64,000 nucleotides of DNA from Sphingomonas sinipercae. GTDB lineage: Bacteria; Pseudomonadota; Alphaproteobacteria; Sphingomonadales; Sphingomonadaceae. The position numbers and the translations under genes were made by a program. Positions 45,169-54,922 of the stretch are shown in pieces; position 1 is the first letter of the stretch, and every line of letters begins with the position of its first letter. Below the pieces are notes generated by a model that worked only from the letters and a program-made list of their open reading frames with translations, was not told where the DNA came from and made no database searches. The DNA lies in contig NZ_CP049871.1 of assembly GCF_011302055.1 (NCBI RefSeq), positions 1,942,501-2,006,500 on the forward strand, written 5' to 3'.

Positions 45169-46539
45169 ATGACGACGCGGACCGATGAGAGCGAAAGCCC
45201 GCTGATCGAGGGCCGCGACGACCTGCTTAAGGTCTTTTCCGGCGGTGCGAAGCCGCGCGAAAGCTGGCGCATCGGTACCGAGCACGAGAAATTCGTCTAT
45301 CGCACCGCCGATTTCCGAGCCCCGTCCTACGACGAGCCCGGCGGCATCCGCGACCTGCTGATGGGCATGACCGAATTCGGCTGGTCGCCGGTGATTGAGA
45401 ACGGCAACGTCATCGCCCTGTCCGGGCCCGATGGCACGATCAGCCTGGAACCCGCTGGGCAGCTCGAGCTTTCCGGCGCGGCGCTGACCGACCTGCACGA
45501 AACCTGCGCCGAAGCCGGCCGCCATCTCAAGCAGGCAAAGGCCATCGGCGAGCGCCTCGGCGTCGGCTTCCTTGGCCTCGGCATGTGGCCCGACAAAACC
45601 CGGGCCGAACTGCCGATCATGCCCAAGGGCCGCTACGCGATCATGCTCAACTACATGCCGAAGGTCGGCAGCCTCGGCCTCGACATGATGCTCCGCACCT
45701 GCACGATCCAGGTGAACCTCGACTATTCCAGCGAAGCCGACATGGTCGCCAAGTTCCGCGTCGGCCTGGCCCTGCAGCCGGTGGCGACAGCGCTGTTCGC
45801 CAACTCGCCGCTGACCGAAGGCAAGCCCAACGGTTACCTCAGCTTCCGCAGCCATATCTGGGAAGACACCGACCCCGATCGCACCGGCATGCTGCCGTTC
45901 GTGTTCGAAGAGGGCTTCGGGTACGAACGCTATCTCGACTACGCGCTCGATGTGCCGATGTACTTCGTCTACCGCGACGGGAAGTACATCGACGTCGCCG
46001 GCGAGAGTTTTCGCGCCTTCCTCGACGGCAAATTGCCGCAGCTTCCGGGCGAGAAGCCGCGATTGACCGATTTCACCGATCACCTCTCCACCGCCTTTCC
46101 CGAAGTGCGGCTGAAGAGCTTCCTCGAAATGCGCGGCGCGGACGGCGGCCGCTGGGGCAAGATTTGTGCGCTGCCCGCGCTGTGGGTGGGCCTGCTGTAC
46201 GACGACCAAGCGCTTGGTGCGGCGTGGGAGCTGGCGAAGCACTGGTCGATCGAAGAGCGCGAACAGTTGCGCCACGACGTGCCCAAGCTCGGGCTGCGCA
46301 CGCCGGTCCCGGGCGGTGGGACGATGTTGGAACTCGCGCGCCAAGTTGTCGCAATCGCGTCCCAGGGTTTGAACCGGCGCGCCCGCGTCAATTCCGCCGG
46401 AGACAATGAAAGCGGGTTCCTCGATCCGCTGCACGATATCGTCGCCACCGGCCAATCGCCCGCCGACCGCCTGCTCGACCGATTCAACGGCGAATGGCAA
46501 GGCGACGTGCGCCGGATTTACCAGGAGCTGAGCTTCTAA
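45169..46539 (+). CDS. gshA: Glutamate-cysteine ligase (plant/alphaproteobacterial type)
   Basis: 456 aa. First step of glutathione synthesis. Motifs IGTEHEKFVY near residue 37, GTISLEPAGQLELSG, PKGRYAIMLNYMPKVGSLG and TCTIQVNLDYSSEADM match the GCS2 group found in alphaproteobacteria and plants rather than the E. coli enzyme. The TAA stop overlaps the ATG of pip by one base. gshB is not in the window. Confidence 0.95.
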   Translation: MTTRTDESESPLIEGRDDLLKVFSGGAKPRESWRIGTEHEKFVYRTADFRAPSYDEPGGIRDLLMGMTEFGWSPVIENGNVIALSGPDGTISLEPAGQLELSGAALTDLHETCAEAGRHLKQAKAIGERLGVGFLGLGMWPDKTRAELPIMPKGRYAIMLNYMPKVGSLGLDMMLRTCTIQVNLDYSSEADMVAKFRVGLALQPVATALFANSPLTEGKPNGYLSFRSHIWEDTDPDRTGMLPFVFEEGFGYERYLDYALDVPMYFVYRDGKYIDVAGESFRAFLDGKLPQLPGEKPRLTDFTDHLSTAFPEVRLKSFLEMRGADGGRWGKICALPALWVGLLYDDQALGAAWELAKHWSIEEREQLRHDVPKLGLRTPVPGGGTMLELARQVVAIASQGLNRRARVNSAGDNESGFLDPLHDIVATGQSPADRLLDRFNGEWQGDVRRIYQELSF

Positions 46540-47510
46540 TGGACATGCAGACCCAGCAGCGCCGCGGCCTCTACCCGGAATTCGAGCCGTACGAGACCGG
46601 GATGCTCGACGTCGGCGACGGCCACAGCCTGTATTGGGAGCTTAGCGGAAATCCCGACGGCAAGCCCGTCGTCTTCCTCCACGGCGGTCCCGGTGGCGGC
46701 TCCTCGCCATCGCATCGCCGCCAATTCAACCCGGGAAAGTACAAGATCCTCGTCTTCGACCAGCGCGGCTGCGGCAAGTCGAAGCCCTTCGCGAGCTTGG
46801 AGAACAACACCACCTGGGACCTGATCGACGACATCGAGAAGCTGCGCACACGGGTCGCAAAGGTCGACAAGTGGATGGTGTTCGGCGGTAGCTGGGGCTC
46901 GACCCTCGCGCTCGCTTACGCCCAGACCTATCCCGACCGGGTCACCGAACTGGTGCTGCGCGGCATCTTCCTGTTCCAGCAATATGAACTCGACTGGCTT
47001 TATGCCGAGGGCGGCGCCAGCTCGATCTACCCCGACGGCTGGGACGAATTCGTCGCGCCGATCCCGCAAGAAGAACGCGCCGACCTGCTCCAGGCCTATC
47101 GCAAGCGGCTCACCAGCGACGACAAGCAGACTCAAATTGCCGCTGCCCAAGCGTTCAGCCGCTGGGAGGGCCGGACCGTCACGCTGCTCCCCAGCCCAGC
47201 CGTGATGGAAGAGTTCACCGAAAGCGACAAGGCGATCTCGATCGCGCGGATCGAGAACCATTACATGATCAACAAGGGCTGGCTGGACGAAGGCCAGCTG
47301 CTGCGCGGCGCCGACAAGATCCGGCACATTCCCGGCATCATCGTTCAGGGCCGCCACGACAGCTGCACCCCGCCCCGCGCCGCCTGGGCGCTGAAGCGGG
47401 CATGGCCGGAGGTTGACCTTCAGATCGTCCCCGACGGCGGCCACCTCTACAACGAGCCCGGCATCCTCGACGGACTGGTGCGGGCAACGGACCGCTTCGC
47501 CGACGCCTAG
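46539..47510 (+). CDS. pip: Prolyl aminopeptidase
   Basis: 323 aa, alpha/beta-hydrolase of the S33 family. Oxyanion block HGGPGGG, nucleophile Ser in GGSWGSTLALAYAQ (about residue 113), catalytic His near the C-terminus (DGGHLYNEPG). It removes N-terminal proline from peptides. It overlaps gshA by one base (TAATG), so it is translationally coupled. Its TAG directly abuts the convergent stop of the acylase gene. Confidence 0.95.
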   Translation: MDMQTQQRRGLYPEFEPYETGMLDVGDGHSLYWELSGNPDGKPVVFLHGGPGGGSSPSHRRQFNPGKYKILVFDQRGCGKSKPFASLENNTTWDLIDDIEKLRTRVAKVDKWMVFGGSWGSTLALAYAQTYPDRVTELVLRGIFLFQQYELDWLYAEGGASSIYPDGWDEFVAPIPQEERADLLQAYRKRLTSDDKQTQIAAAQAFSRWEGRTVTLLPSPAVMEEFTESDKAISIARIENHYMINKGWLDEGQLLRGADKIRHIPGIIVQGRHDSCTPPRAAWALKRAWPEVDLQIVPDGGHLYNEPGILDGLVRATDRFADA

Positions 47511-49703
47511 CTATTCGCCCGGGCGGTACACCCGCTCGCTATGGCCCTTCAGCTGGTCCGGGTAGAAATAGACCTCGCGCAGGTTGCCGCTCGCGTAGCG
47601 TTCGGCCTGGTCGTTGAAGTGCGGTGATTTCGGGTCGCCGCTCACGCCCCCGGCAGTCACCGCCCGGGCCCGTACCCGATTGCCGAATTCGACCACCGCA
47701 ACGAAGCTGTTGCCACCGTTCCCGTACCAGCGCTTGCTCCCCTTGCGCGGTGCCGACCCGACCGATGCCAGCGAGCCATAAATGCCCGACGCAAACGGGA
47801 TCGGGATGCTGGGTGCGGCGTCGCTGAACGGATGGTCGATCGCCGGCGATATCCGCTGGAAGCGGTTGATCTCGCCCCACGGCGTCCGCCAGCTGCCAAA
47901 TTCCTTCGTTAGCCGCTCGACCGCTGCCTGCAGCGCTTCGAGCTTCTGCGTGGGCGTCGTATCACGCGTGATCCGCATCGAGGTGACGTTGGTCGGTTCG
48001 GCCATGGGAATGCTGAGCTTTCTAACCAGCGCGTTGGCCCAGAACATCGCCACTGATTGCGCCACGGAGCCCGCGCCCCAGCGATAGTTCCAGGTGCGAA
48101 GGGCCTGCACCGGCCCGGCAAGCTCCGCGCGCCGCGGGTCGGTCCGCGCCAGGCCATCATAAGCCGCGGCGAGCGCCGGGATCATTGCAGCGAAACCGGG
48201 CTGGTAGCTGTCGAACGCCGCCGCCTGCAGCTTGCCCAGCGTCCAGCCCTTGCTTCCCTGCAGCAGCTGCAGCGCATGCAGCCCGCGGAAGTTCTCGCCG
48301 TCGACATCCATATATTTGGGGAAACGGCGCTGGTCAGGACTGTCCGGCCCGGCGGCGCGATAGGGCCAGGTGTTCGTGTTCTGCACCCACCCGACCGGCG
48401 GCCGCATTGCTGCCGGCAATTCGGCCAGGGGATGCAGCCCCCGCCAGGCCGTTGCCGGATCGCTGCCATCCACCGGCTTGGTGTAATCGAAGCGATCGTC
48501 GCGGATCGGCACGAATTGCGGGTGCAGATAAGCGACGGCGCCCTTCCGGTCGGCAAAGATCGTATCGTTTGAACTGTTCGCCTGCCGCGCCGCCACCGCG
48601 AGGAAGGAATCGAGGTCGCGGGTCTTGGTCCGCAGGAACGACTGCTCGAGCGCAAGCACCGGCTTGTCCATCATCGCAAAGGCGATCCAGCGCCCCTGGT
48701 CGTCGCTTCGCACGATCGGGCCCTGATGCGTGGCGAAGGTGGTGAAGCTGCGCTGCGCCATCGTGCCGTCGCCTGCGCGATAGCGGATTGTCACCGGCTG
48801 CTGCTGCATCCGCCGCCAGCTGTTTCCGTAACGGTACCGTGGCCCGATTTCGGGCTGTTCGACCTGCACTGCAAATTCGTCGACGCTGTCCACGCCGCTC
48901 GACGTGTGCATCCAGCCGGCGTTCTGGTTGAACCCCTGGTAGATGAAAAACTGGCCCCAGGTCGCAGCGCCATAGACGTTGAGTCCCTCGCCGCTGGTCA
49001 CCTGCTGCTCGGAGCGGAAGAAGAAGCTGGTGTGCGGGTTGATCAGCAGCAGCGCGTTGCCGCCAAGCGTCAGTTTCGGTGCAATCGCGATTCCGTTCGA
49101 CCCGGCGGGCTCGGGCAGCCGCTCTGCATTCGGCACGGCCGCAAGCGCGGCGCCGGCGCCGTATCCGGGGTTCCGCCGCACCGAGTAGAACCGCTCAAGG
49201 TCTTTCAGGTCGATGCGTTCGATGTCGCCGCCGATGCTGCCTTCCGTAAACGAAAGCGCCATCCATGGTTCGAAGCGGGTCAGCACCTTGGGCGTCACGC
49301 GCGGGTGCGTGGCAAGGTAGTAGTTGAGACCGTCCGCCCACGCGTCCATCAGCCGCTTGAGCCAGTCGGGGCTTCGGCCATAGTCGGCGCGAAGCTTCTC
49401 TTCACTGACATAGAGCCGTGCGCGAAGATCCTTCCAGATCGCCTTTTCGCCTTCGGCTTCGGCGGTCCGGCCGAGCGCGGTCAGATAATTCGCTTCAATG
49501 CGCGGAAAATCGTCTTCCGCCTGCGCATAGATCATCCCGAACACGGCGTCCGCATCGGTGCGGCCCTTGATGTGGGCGATCCCCCAGTCATCCCGCGTAA
49601 TCGTCACGCGCGCCGCTTGAGCCTGCCATCGGTCACGCTCGGCCGGAGCAGCAGCAGGAGCGGCGGTGGTGAAAAGGGTGAGGATGAGGAGGAATGCGCG
49701 CAT
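47511..49703 (-). CDS. Penicillin-acylase-family N-terminal nucleophile hydrolase
   Basis: 730 aa. Signal peptide (AFLLILTLFTTAAPAAAPAE), alpha segment starting VTITRDDWGIAHIKGRTDADA, then the autocleavage site GSNG in PEPAGSNGIAIAPKLT (Ser about residue 203), which becomes the N-terminal nucleophile of the beta chain. The LLINPHTSF and WMHTSSGVDSVDEF blocks are typical. Periplasmic. Possible substrates include acyl-homoserine lactones or other N-acyl compounds; the sequence does not decide. Same family as quorum-quenching acylases. Confidence 0.88.
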   Translation of the reverse strand: MRAFLLILTLFTTAAPAAAPAERDRWQAQAARVTITRDDWGIAHIKGRTDADAVFGMIYAQAEDDFPRIEANYLTALGRTAEAEGEKAIWKDLRARLYVSEEKLRADYGRSPDWLKRLMDAWADGLNYYLATHPRVTPKVLTRFEPWMALSFTEGSIGGDIERIDLKDLERFYSVRRNPGYGAGAALAAVPNAERLPEPAGSNGIAIAPKLTLGGNALLLINPHTSFFFRSEQQVTSGEGLNVYGAATWGQFFIYQGFNQNAGWMHTSSGVDSVDEFAVQVEQPEIGPRYRYGNSWRRMQQQPVTIRYRAGDGTMAQRSFTTFATHQGPIVRSDDQGRWIAFAMMDKPVLALEQSFLRTKTRDLDSFLAVAARQANSSNDTIFADRKGAVAYLHPQFVPIRDDRFDYTKPVDGSDPATAWRGLHPLAELPAAMRPPVGWVQNTNTWPYRAAGPDSPDQRRFPKYMDVDGENFRGLHALQLLQGSKGWTLGKLQAAAFDSYQPGFAAMIPALAAAYDGLARTDPRRAELAGPVQALRTWNYRWGAGSVAQSVAMFWANALVRKLSIPMAEPTNVTSMRITRDTTPTQKLEALQAAVERLTKEFGSWRTPWGEINRFQRISPAIDHPFSDAAPSIPIPFASGIYGSLASVGSAPRKGSKRWYGNGGNSFVAVVEFGNRVRARAVTAGGVSGDPKSPHFNDQAERYASGNLREVYFYPDQLKGHSERVYRPGE

Positions 49704-49817
49704 TCGCCGACCCTACGCGCGGCAAGAGGTTTTGCAAAAGCCGCTGATCGTTCGACAAATCGCATGGCCTTTGGGCGGGGTTCGGAACGAAGGCACCACT
49801 CGATACGCTAGAGCGCA

Positions 49818-50675
49818 ATGGGACTGCCCTTCGACCCGCCGACCGCCGTCGGCAGCAGCCCGTTTCGGATCCAGTTGACCTATTGGTGGCGCCATCACCG
49901 TCTGGCCCGGCTAGCGCAGCCGCGGCTGTTCACGGAGTGGGTGCAGCATCGCAAGCTGTACGACCGCGATCCCCGCCTGCCGCGACTTGCCGACAAGCTG
50001 CATGCCAAGGATTTCGTTGCCGACCAGCTCGGCCCCGACTGGGTGACCCCGACCTTGTGGCGGGGCGTCACTTTGCCCGCCGAGCCGGCGTGGGAGTTCC
50101 CCTATGTGGTCAAATCCCGGCACGGTTGCGGCCACACCATCGTCGTCCACGACCTAGCGGGTCACAAGCAAGCCGTGCGCCAGTCACGACGCTGGATGCG
50201 GCGAAGCTATGGCGGATGGCTCGACGAATGGCTTTACGGTCAGATCGAACGCGGCTTGCTGGTGGAGCCGTTCATCGGCGAGGCGCCGACCCTGCCGGTC
50301 GATTACAAGGTGTTCGTCTTCGGCGGCGAGGCCCGCTTCGTGCAGGTGCATCTCGACCGCGCGGGACGGCACCGCTGGATCGTCCTCGATCGCCAGTGGC
50401 AGCGTGTTTCCGAGGCCAGCAGCGATCCGGACCCTGCGCCGCCTGCCGAGCTTTCGGTGATGCTTCGCGCGGCCGAGCGCCTTGGCGCTGGCTTCTGCTT
50501 CGTTCGCGCGGACTTCTACCAGGTCGACGGCAAGGCGCGCTTCGGCGAGATGACCTTTTACCCCGGCAGCGGCTTGGAGCCGGTCCAGCCGTCGCGGCTG
50601 GACTTGCAGATGGGGCTATTATGGGCCGCGGCCCTGCCGGCGTGGCTGGAACCGGCATCGCGGATGGTCGCTTGA
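49818..50675 (+). CDS. TupA-like ATP-grasp protein
   Basis: 285 aa, soluble. Blocks FTEWVQHRKLYDRDPRLPRLADK, DKLHAKDFV, YVVKSRHGCGHTIVV and the metal site FGEMTFYPGSGLEPV fit the TupA-like ATP-grasp group known from teichuronopeptide and capsule loci. It probably ligates an amino acid or similar to a carbohydrate. It stands alone rather than in a polysaccharide cluster. Convergent with ligD, three bases between stops. Confidence 0.78.
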   Translation: MGLPFDPPTAVGSSPFRIQLTYWWRHHRLARLAQPRLFTEWVQHRKLYDRDPRLPRLADKLHAKDFVADQLGPDWVTPTLWRGVTLPAEPAWEFPYVVKSRHGCGHTIVVHDLAGHKQAVRQSRRWMRRSYGGWLDEWLYGQIERGLLVEPFIGEAPTLPVDYKVFVFGGEARFVQVHLDRAGRHRWIVLDRQWQRVSEASSDPDPAPPAELSVMLRAAERLGAGFCFVRADFYQVDGKARFGEMTFYPGSGLEPVQPSRLDLQMGLLWAAALPAWLEPASRMVA

Positions 50676-50678
50676 GAC

Positions 50679-53186
50679 TCAGGTCGAAGGAAGCGCTTGG
50701 TTCGCTTCTCCCCAGCCGGCGAGCAGCTTGGATTGCGAACGTTCGAACAGGCGATCGACGTCGCGGATCGTAAAGGCATTGCCGCCTCTATACTTGTCCA
50801 ATTCCTCCCAGGCGATTGGCGCGCACACTGGCGCGCCCTCGCGGGCCCGAACCGAATAAGGCAATACCGCGGTGGACCCGCGCTGGTTGCGAAGCCAATC
50901 GAGGAAGATGCGGCCCTTGCGCTGTACCTTGCGCATGTTGGCGGTGAAGCGCTCTGGTTCGGCTTCCGCAACCGCGCGGGAAAAGCGCTCGGCGAAGCTG
51001 GTCACCGCCGCCCAATCCGCCGACGCATCCAACGGGGCGACGACATGCAGGCCCTTGCCGCCGGTCAGCAGCGGAAACGTTTCCAGCCCCATCTCGCCAA
51101 GCAGCTCCCGCAACCGCCGCGCCGCATCGCGCACGGCGCTGAAGTCGAGCCCCTCGTCAGGGTCGAGGTCAAACACCAGGCGGTCCGGACACTCGACCTT
51201 GTCGGCGCGGCTGCCCCAGCCGTGGAATTCGATCGTACCCATCTGAACGCACGACAGGATGCCGCGAACGTCGTCCACGCAAAGGTAATCCTGCGTCCCG
51301 CCCTTTTTCTCGACGATCGCGACGTGCTTGACGTGCTCGCCCATCGATCCGGTGTCGTGCTTCTGGAAAAAGCACTTCTTGGCCCGGCCCTGGGGGCAGC
51401 GGATCAGGGTGATCGGCCGGTTGGCTGCGTCGACCATCAGCAGCGGGTCGATCGCCGCATAATAATTGGCAAGGTCGCCCTTGGTCAGGTGCTCGGTCGG
51501 GAAAATCTGGCGGTCGGGATTGCTGATCGCGATCCCGAAATCTTCCGGCGTCTTGTGCTTCCGCTGCTTGGCCGCCGTCTTCGGCTTGTCCGCTTTCGGC
51601 AGAGACTTCGGTGTTTCCACGACCACGTCCTTTGCCGGCTTGTCCTCGCGCAGCGCGATGAAGCTCGGGTGGCGCAGGATTCCTTCCGACGTGAACTCGG
51701 TGAATGCGACTTCGCAGACCAGCTCGGGGCGGATGAAGTGGGCGCCCTTGCGCTCGGCCCGCGGCACTTCGACCGGCGCCTTGGCGATCTCCATCGGCTT
51801 CATCCGATCCATCATGTCGTGCAGCATCTGCGTGTTGAAGCCGGTGCCGACCTTGCCGACGTAGGTCAGCTTGCCGCTTTCCTTCGCCGCCAGAAGCAAG
51901 GAGCGGAAACCCACCCGGCGGTCGCTTTCCGACCAGCCGACAATGACGAATTCCTGCCGGTTGATGCACTTGATCTTGAGCCAGCCTTTCGACCGGCCGG
52001 CCCGGTAGGGCGCATCGGCCTTCTTGGCTATCACGCCCTCGCCGCCCTCCGCGCAGATGGCGTTGAACAAGGCCTCGCCCTTGCCCACGATGTGGTCGCC
52101 ATAAAGGATCGCCGACGGCGCGTCGGCCAGCAAGGCCTGCAGCCGAGCCTTGCGTTCCAGGTTCGTCAGCTTGCGAATGTCCTCGCCGCGGTCGATCAGC
52201 AGGTCGAAGGCGTAGAAGGCCAGGTTGTGACCCTTCTCGCCCTTCAGCGTCGATTGCAAAAGCTGAAAATCGGGCTTGCCATTGTCGCCCAGCGCCACCG
52301 CTTCGCCGTCGATAAGGCAACCGGGCGGAAGGTCGGCAGCCGCCTTGACCAAGCCGCGAAACTTGTCGCTCCAGTCCTTGCCGTTGCGGGTCCAGGCCGT
52401 CGCCGCGCCGCTGCCGGTGGCGATCAGCAGCCGGTATCCGTCATACTTATATTCGAACAGCCAGTTCGACCCGGCCGGCACTTCGTCGACCAAGGTAGCG
52501 AGCTGCGGCGCCTCGAACGGCGGCGGCGCGTCGCTCGCTTTCTTTTTGGCCCGGCTGCCCTTTTGCCCGCCGCGATTCGACCGCCAGACGTCTTCGCCTG
52601 ACGCGATCTCAGCCATCGTCCGGCCGGTGGTGACACTGCTGGTGCATTCGCTGACCAGCGCGTCGCCATTGTCGGCATCGGCAAATTCGTCGGTGACTTT
52701 CTTCAGCATCCACGCTTCGCTGCTGTCGCCCGGCTTGCCCTTCAGGCGGAACATCACCCATTCCCCCTTCATCCGCTCGCCTTCCAGCGTGAAGTGGAGG
52801 TGGCCTTCCTCGATCGTCTTGCGCGGGTCCTTGTCGGGGTGCGGGATCCAGCGGCCCTGGTCCCACAGCATCACCGTGCCGCCGCCATATTCGGCCTTCG
52901 GGATCGTCCCTTCGAAGCTGCCGTAATCGAGCGGGTGATCCTCGGTCCGCATCGCCAAGCGGTTGGTGCCGGGATCGAGGCTGGGACCCTTTGGCACCGC
53001 CCAGCTTTTAAGGACGCCGTCGAGCTCGAGCCGGAAGTCCCAGTGCAGGCGAGAGGCCTCATGCTTCTGGACGACGAAGCTGTCGCCCTTGCCCTTTAGC
53101 TTGCGGCCCTTGGGCTCCTTGGTCTTCGAGAAGTCGCGCTTCTTGTTGTACGTTTCGATGTCGAGTTTCTTCGCCGCGCGCGCCAT
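50679..53186 (-). CDS. ligD: DNA ligase D (phosphoesterase-ligase-polymerase)
   Basis: 835 aa. Order: 3'-phosphoesterase (H42 and H48 in HEASRLHWDFRLE, to about residue 165), ATP-dependent ligase with nucleophile K247 in EYKYDGYRLL, then a primase-polymerase domain (about 540-835; IFPTEHLTKGDLANYY, catalytic FDLDPDEGLDF near 720). This is the PE-LIG-POL order of the Pseudomonas type. It joins double-strand breaks with Ku. The start lies three bases after the ku stop, so the two form an operon. Confidence 0.96.
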   Translation of the reverse strand: MARAAKKLDIETYNKKRDFSKTKEPKGRKLKGKGDSFVVQKHEASRLHWDFRLELDGVLKSWAVPKGPSLDPGTNRLAMRTEDHPLDYGSFEGTIPKAEYGGGTVMLWDQGRWIPHPDKDPRKTIEEGHLHFTLEGERMKGEWVMFRLKGKPGDSSEAWMLKKVTDEFADADNGDALVSECTSSVTTGRTMAEIASGEDVWRSNRGGQKGSRAKKKASDAPPPFEAPQLATLVDEVPAGSNWLFEYKYDGYRLLIATGSGAATAWTRNGKDWSDKFRGLVKAAADLPPGCLIDGEAVALGDNGKPDFQLLQSTLKGEKGHNLAFYAFDLLIDRGEDIRKLTNLERKARLQALLADAPSAILYGDHIVGKGEALFNAICAEGGEGVIAKKADAPYRAGRSKGWLKIKCINRQEFVIVGWSESDRRVGFRSLLLAAKESGKLTYVGKVGTGFNTQMLHDMMDRMKPMEIAKAPVEVPRAERKGAHFIRPELVCEVAFTEFTSEGILRHPSFIALREDKPAKDVVVETPKSLPKADKPKTAAKQRKHKTPEDFGIAISNPDRQIFPTEHLTKGDLANYYAAIDPLLMVDAANRPITLIRCPQGRAKKCFFQKHDTGSMGEHVKHVAIVEKKGGTQDYLCVDDVRGILSCVQMGTIEFHGWGSRADKVECPDRLVFDLDPDEGLDFSAVRDAARRLRELLGEMGLETFPLLTGGKGLHVVAPLDASADWAAVTSFAERFSRAVAEAEPERFTANMRKVQRKGRIFLDWLRNQRGSTAVLPYSVRAREGAPVCAPIAWEELDKYRGGNAFTIRDVDRLFERSQSKLLAGWGEANQALPST

Positions 53187-53189
53187 GGC

Positions 53190-54095
53190 TTAGCGCTTCC
53201 GCCCCCCGGACGCCGCCTTCTTGGTGCCGGTCGAGCGCGGCCGGGCAGCGCTGCGCGGCGCGGCTTTCGCCTTGCCCTTCGCCTTCGGCTTGGCTTCGTC
53301 ACCACTGTCGCCAAGGCTTTTCTTCAGCGCAGCCATCAGGTCGATGACGTTCGACCCCTTAGGCACCGGCGCGTCGGCGTCGGGATCCTGCATGACCTTC
53401 TCGCCTTTCTTGCGCTGCTTCTCTTCAATGAGCTTGTGCAGCGCGTCGACATAGCGGTTGTGGAATTCCGACGCGTCGAACTCGCCCGCCTTCTTCTCGA
53501 TCAGCGTCGAGGCGAGGTCGAGCAGGTCCTCGTCCGGCTTGTGGTCGCCGATGTCGCGAAAATAGCTGTTCGCCTTATTGACCTCGTCGGCGTAGCGCAG
53601 CGTCTCCATCAGCATCCCGCGTCCGCACGGCTTGATCGCGACGACATATTCCTGCCCGCGCATGGCGAGCTGGCCGATGCCGACCTTCTTCGCCTGCCGC
53701 AGCGCCTCGCGAAGCACGACGAAGGCTTCCTCGGCCAGGTCGTCCGCGGGCACGACGTAATAAGGCTTTTCATAATACATGGCGTCAATGTCGGTGATGT
53801 CGACGAACTGGACGAGGTCGAGCGTCTTCTTGCTCTCCAGCTTCACCGCTTCGATTTCTTCGGGATCGAGCAGGACGTAATGCCCCTTCGACACCTCATA
53901 GCCCTTGACGATTTCGTCGCGGTCAACGGGCCCGATCCCAGGGACGACTTTCTCGTACTTGATGCGCTTTCCGGACGGCTCATGCACCTGGTGGAACTGG
54001 ATCGAAGCCCCGCTTTTCGTCGCCGAATAGAGCTCGACGGGGATCGAAACCAACGCCAGCCTGATTTGTCCTCGCCAGATGGGCCGAGCAGCCAT
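53190..54095 (-). CDS. ku: Ku, double-strand-break end-binding protein
   Basis: 301 aa. Bacterial Ku homodimer core: PIWRGQIRLALVSIPVELYS, EPSGKRIKYEKVVPGIG, KPYYVVPADDL and MLMETLRYADEVNKANSYF. A Lys/Ala-rich C-terminus (AKPKAKGKAKAAPRSAARPR) probably recruits LigD and binds DNA. First gene of the ku-ligD operon. This pair is scattered across alphaproteobacteria. Confidence 0.96.
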   Translation of the reverse strand: MAARPIWRGQIRLALVSIPVELYSATKSGASIQFHQVHEPSGKRIKYEKVVPGIGPVDRDEIVKGYEVSKGHYVLLDPEEIEAVKLESKKTLDLVQFVDITDIDAMYYEKPYYVVPADDLAEEAFVVLREALRQAKKVGIGQLAMRGQEYVVAIKPCGRGMLMETLRYADEVNKANSYFRDIGDHKPDEDLLDLASTLIEKKAGEFDASEFHNRYVDALHKLIEEKQRKKGEKVMQDPDADAPVPKGSNVIDLMAALKKSLGDSGDEAKPKAKGKAKAAPRSAARPRSTGTKKAASGGRKR

Positions 54096-54127
54096 CGAAA
54101 CACGCCTCCTTCACCGAGGCGATTCAA

Positions 54128-54922
54128 TCATTCCGGAAGCGAGTCGTTCCGTGTTGCTGATTTGAGTTGGTGAACTAACGCCGCGACATCGCCGCCGCGG
54201 GCCGCGCAGGCGACGATTGCCGACCCGCTGATCACGCCGTCAGCGCCTGCGGTTAAGGCGGCGCGGACGTGATCGGGCTGCGCGATTCCGAAGCCGAACA
54301 CCGGCGGCGGCGCGCTGAGAGCGCGCAATGTGCCGATCAGGCCGGCGTCGAACTGTGCCTGCGCATGCGTGCCGGTGGTGCCCGCCCGGGTCACGCAATA
54401 GGTGTAGCCGCCGCCCAACCTGGCAATCCGATCAAGCGTCGCGGCAGGCGTATTGGCCGCGGCGATCAGCACCGGTTCCAATCCGGCCTGGCGCATTTCC
54501 CTCGCCCATGGCTCCGCCTCAAGCGCTGGCAGGTCGGCGACCAGCAGGCTGTCGGCGCCGGCAGCTGCGGCCCGTGCGAAAAAGTCGGTCCGCCCGCGCG
54601 CCACCACCAGGTTGGCATAAGTAAGGATGCCGACGGGGACCTCCGGATGGTCCGCGCGGCAGCCGGCAAGGAGGCGGAAACAGTCGTCGACCCGCACGCC
54701 CGACCGCAACGCCCGTTGCGCCGCCGCCTGGATGACCGGCCCGTCGGCGACCGGGTCGGAAAATGGAATGCCGACTTCGATCATGTCGGCGCCGCCAGCG
54801 ACAAGTTCGCGCAGAATCCGCGCGCTTGTGACAAGGTCGGGATCGCCGAGCATAACGAAGGCACCAAAAGCGCCTTCGCCGCGCGCGGCGAGCCGCTCGA
54901 ACATTGCGGCGTAACGGCTCAT
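54128..54922 (-). CDS. trpA: Tryptophan synthase alpha chain
   Basis: 264 aa. Cleaves indole-3-glycerol phosphate to indole, which is channelled to TrpB. Catalytic Glu49 and Asp60 lie in [20 protein letters not shown]. The start codon ATG at 54922 overlaps the trpB stop by four bases (ATGA), coupling translation. Last gene of the trp operon here. Confidence 0.97.
   Translation of the reverse strand: MSRYAAMFERLAARGEGAFGAFVMLGDPDLVTSARILRELVAGGADMIEVGIPFSDPVADGPVIQAAAQRALRSGVRVDDCFRLLAGCRADHPEVPVGILTYANLVVARGRTDFFARAAAAGADSLLVADLPALEAEPWAREMRQAGLEPVLIAAANTPAATLDRIARLGGGYTYCVTRAGTTGTHAQAQFDAGLIGTLRALSAPPPVFGFGIAQPDHVRAALTAGADGVISGSAIVACAARGGDVAALVHQLKSATRNDSLPE

Noticed and set aside
50697..52601. 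634-residue plus-strand open frame
   Set aside because: Antisense to ligD; long open frames are expected opposite high-GC genes.
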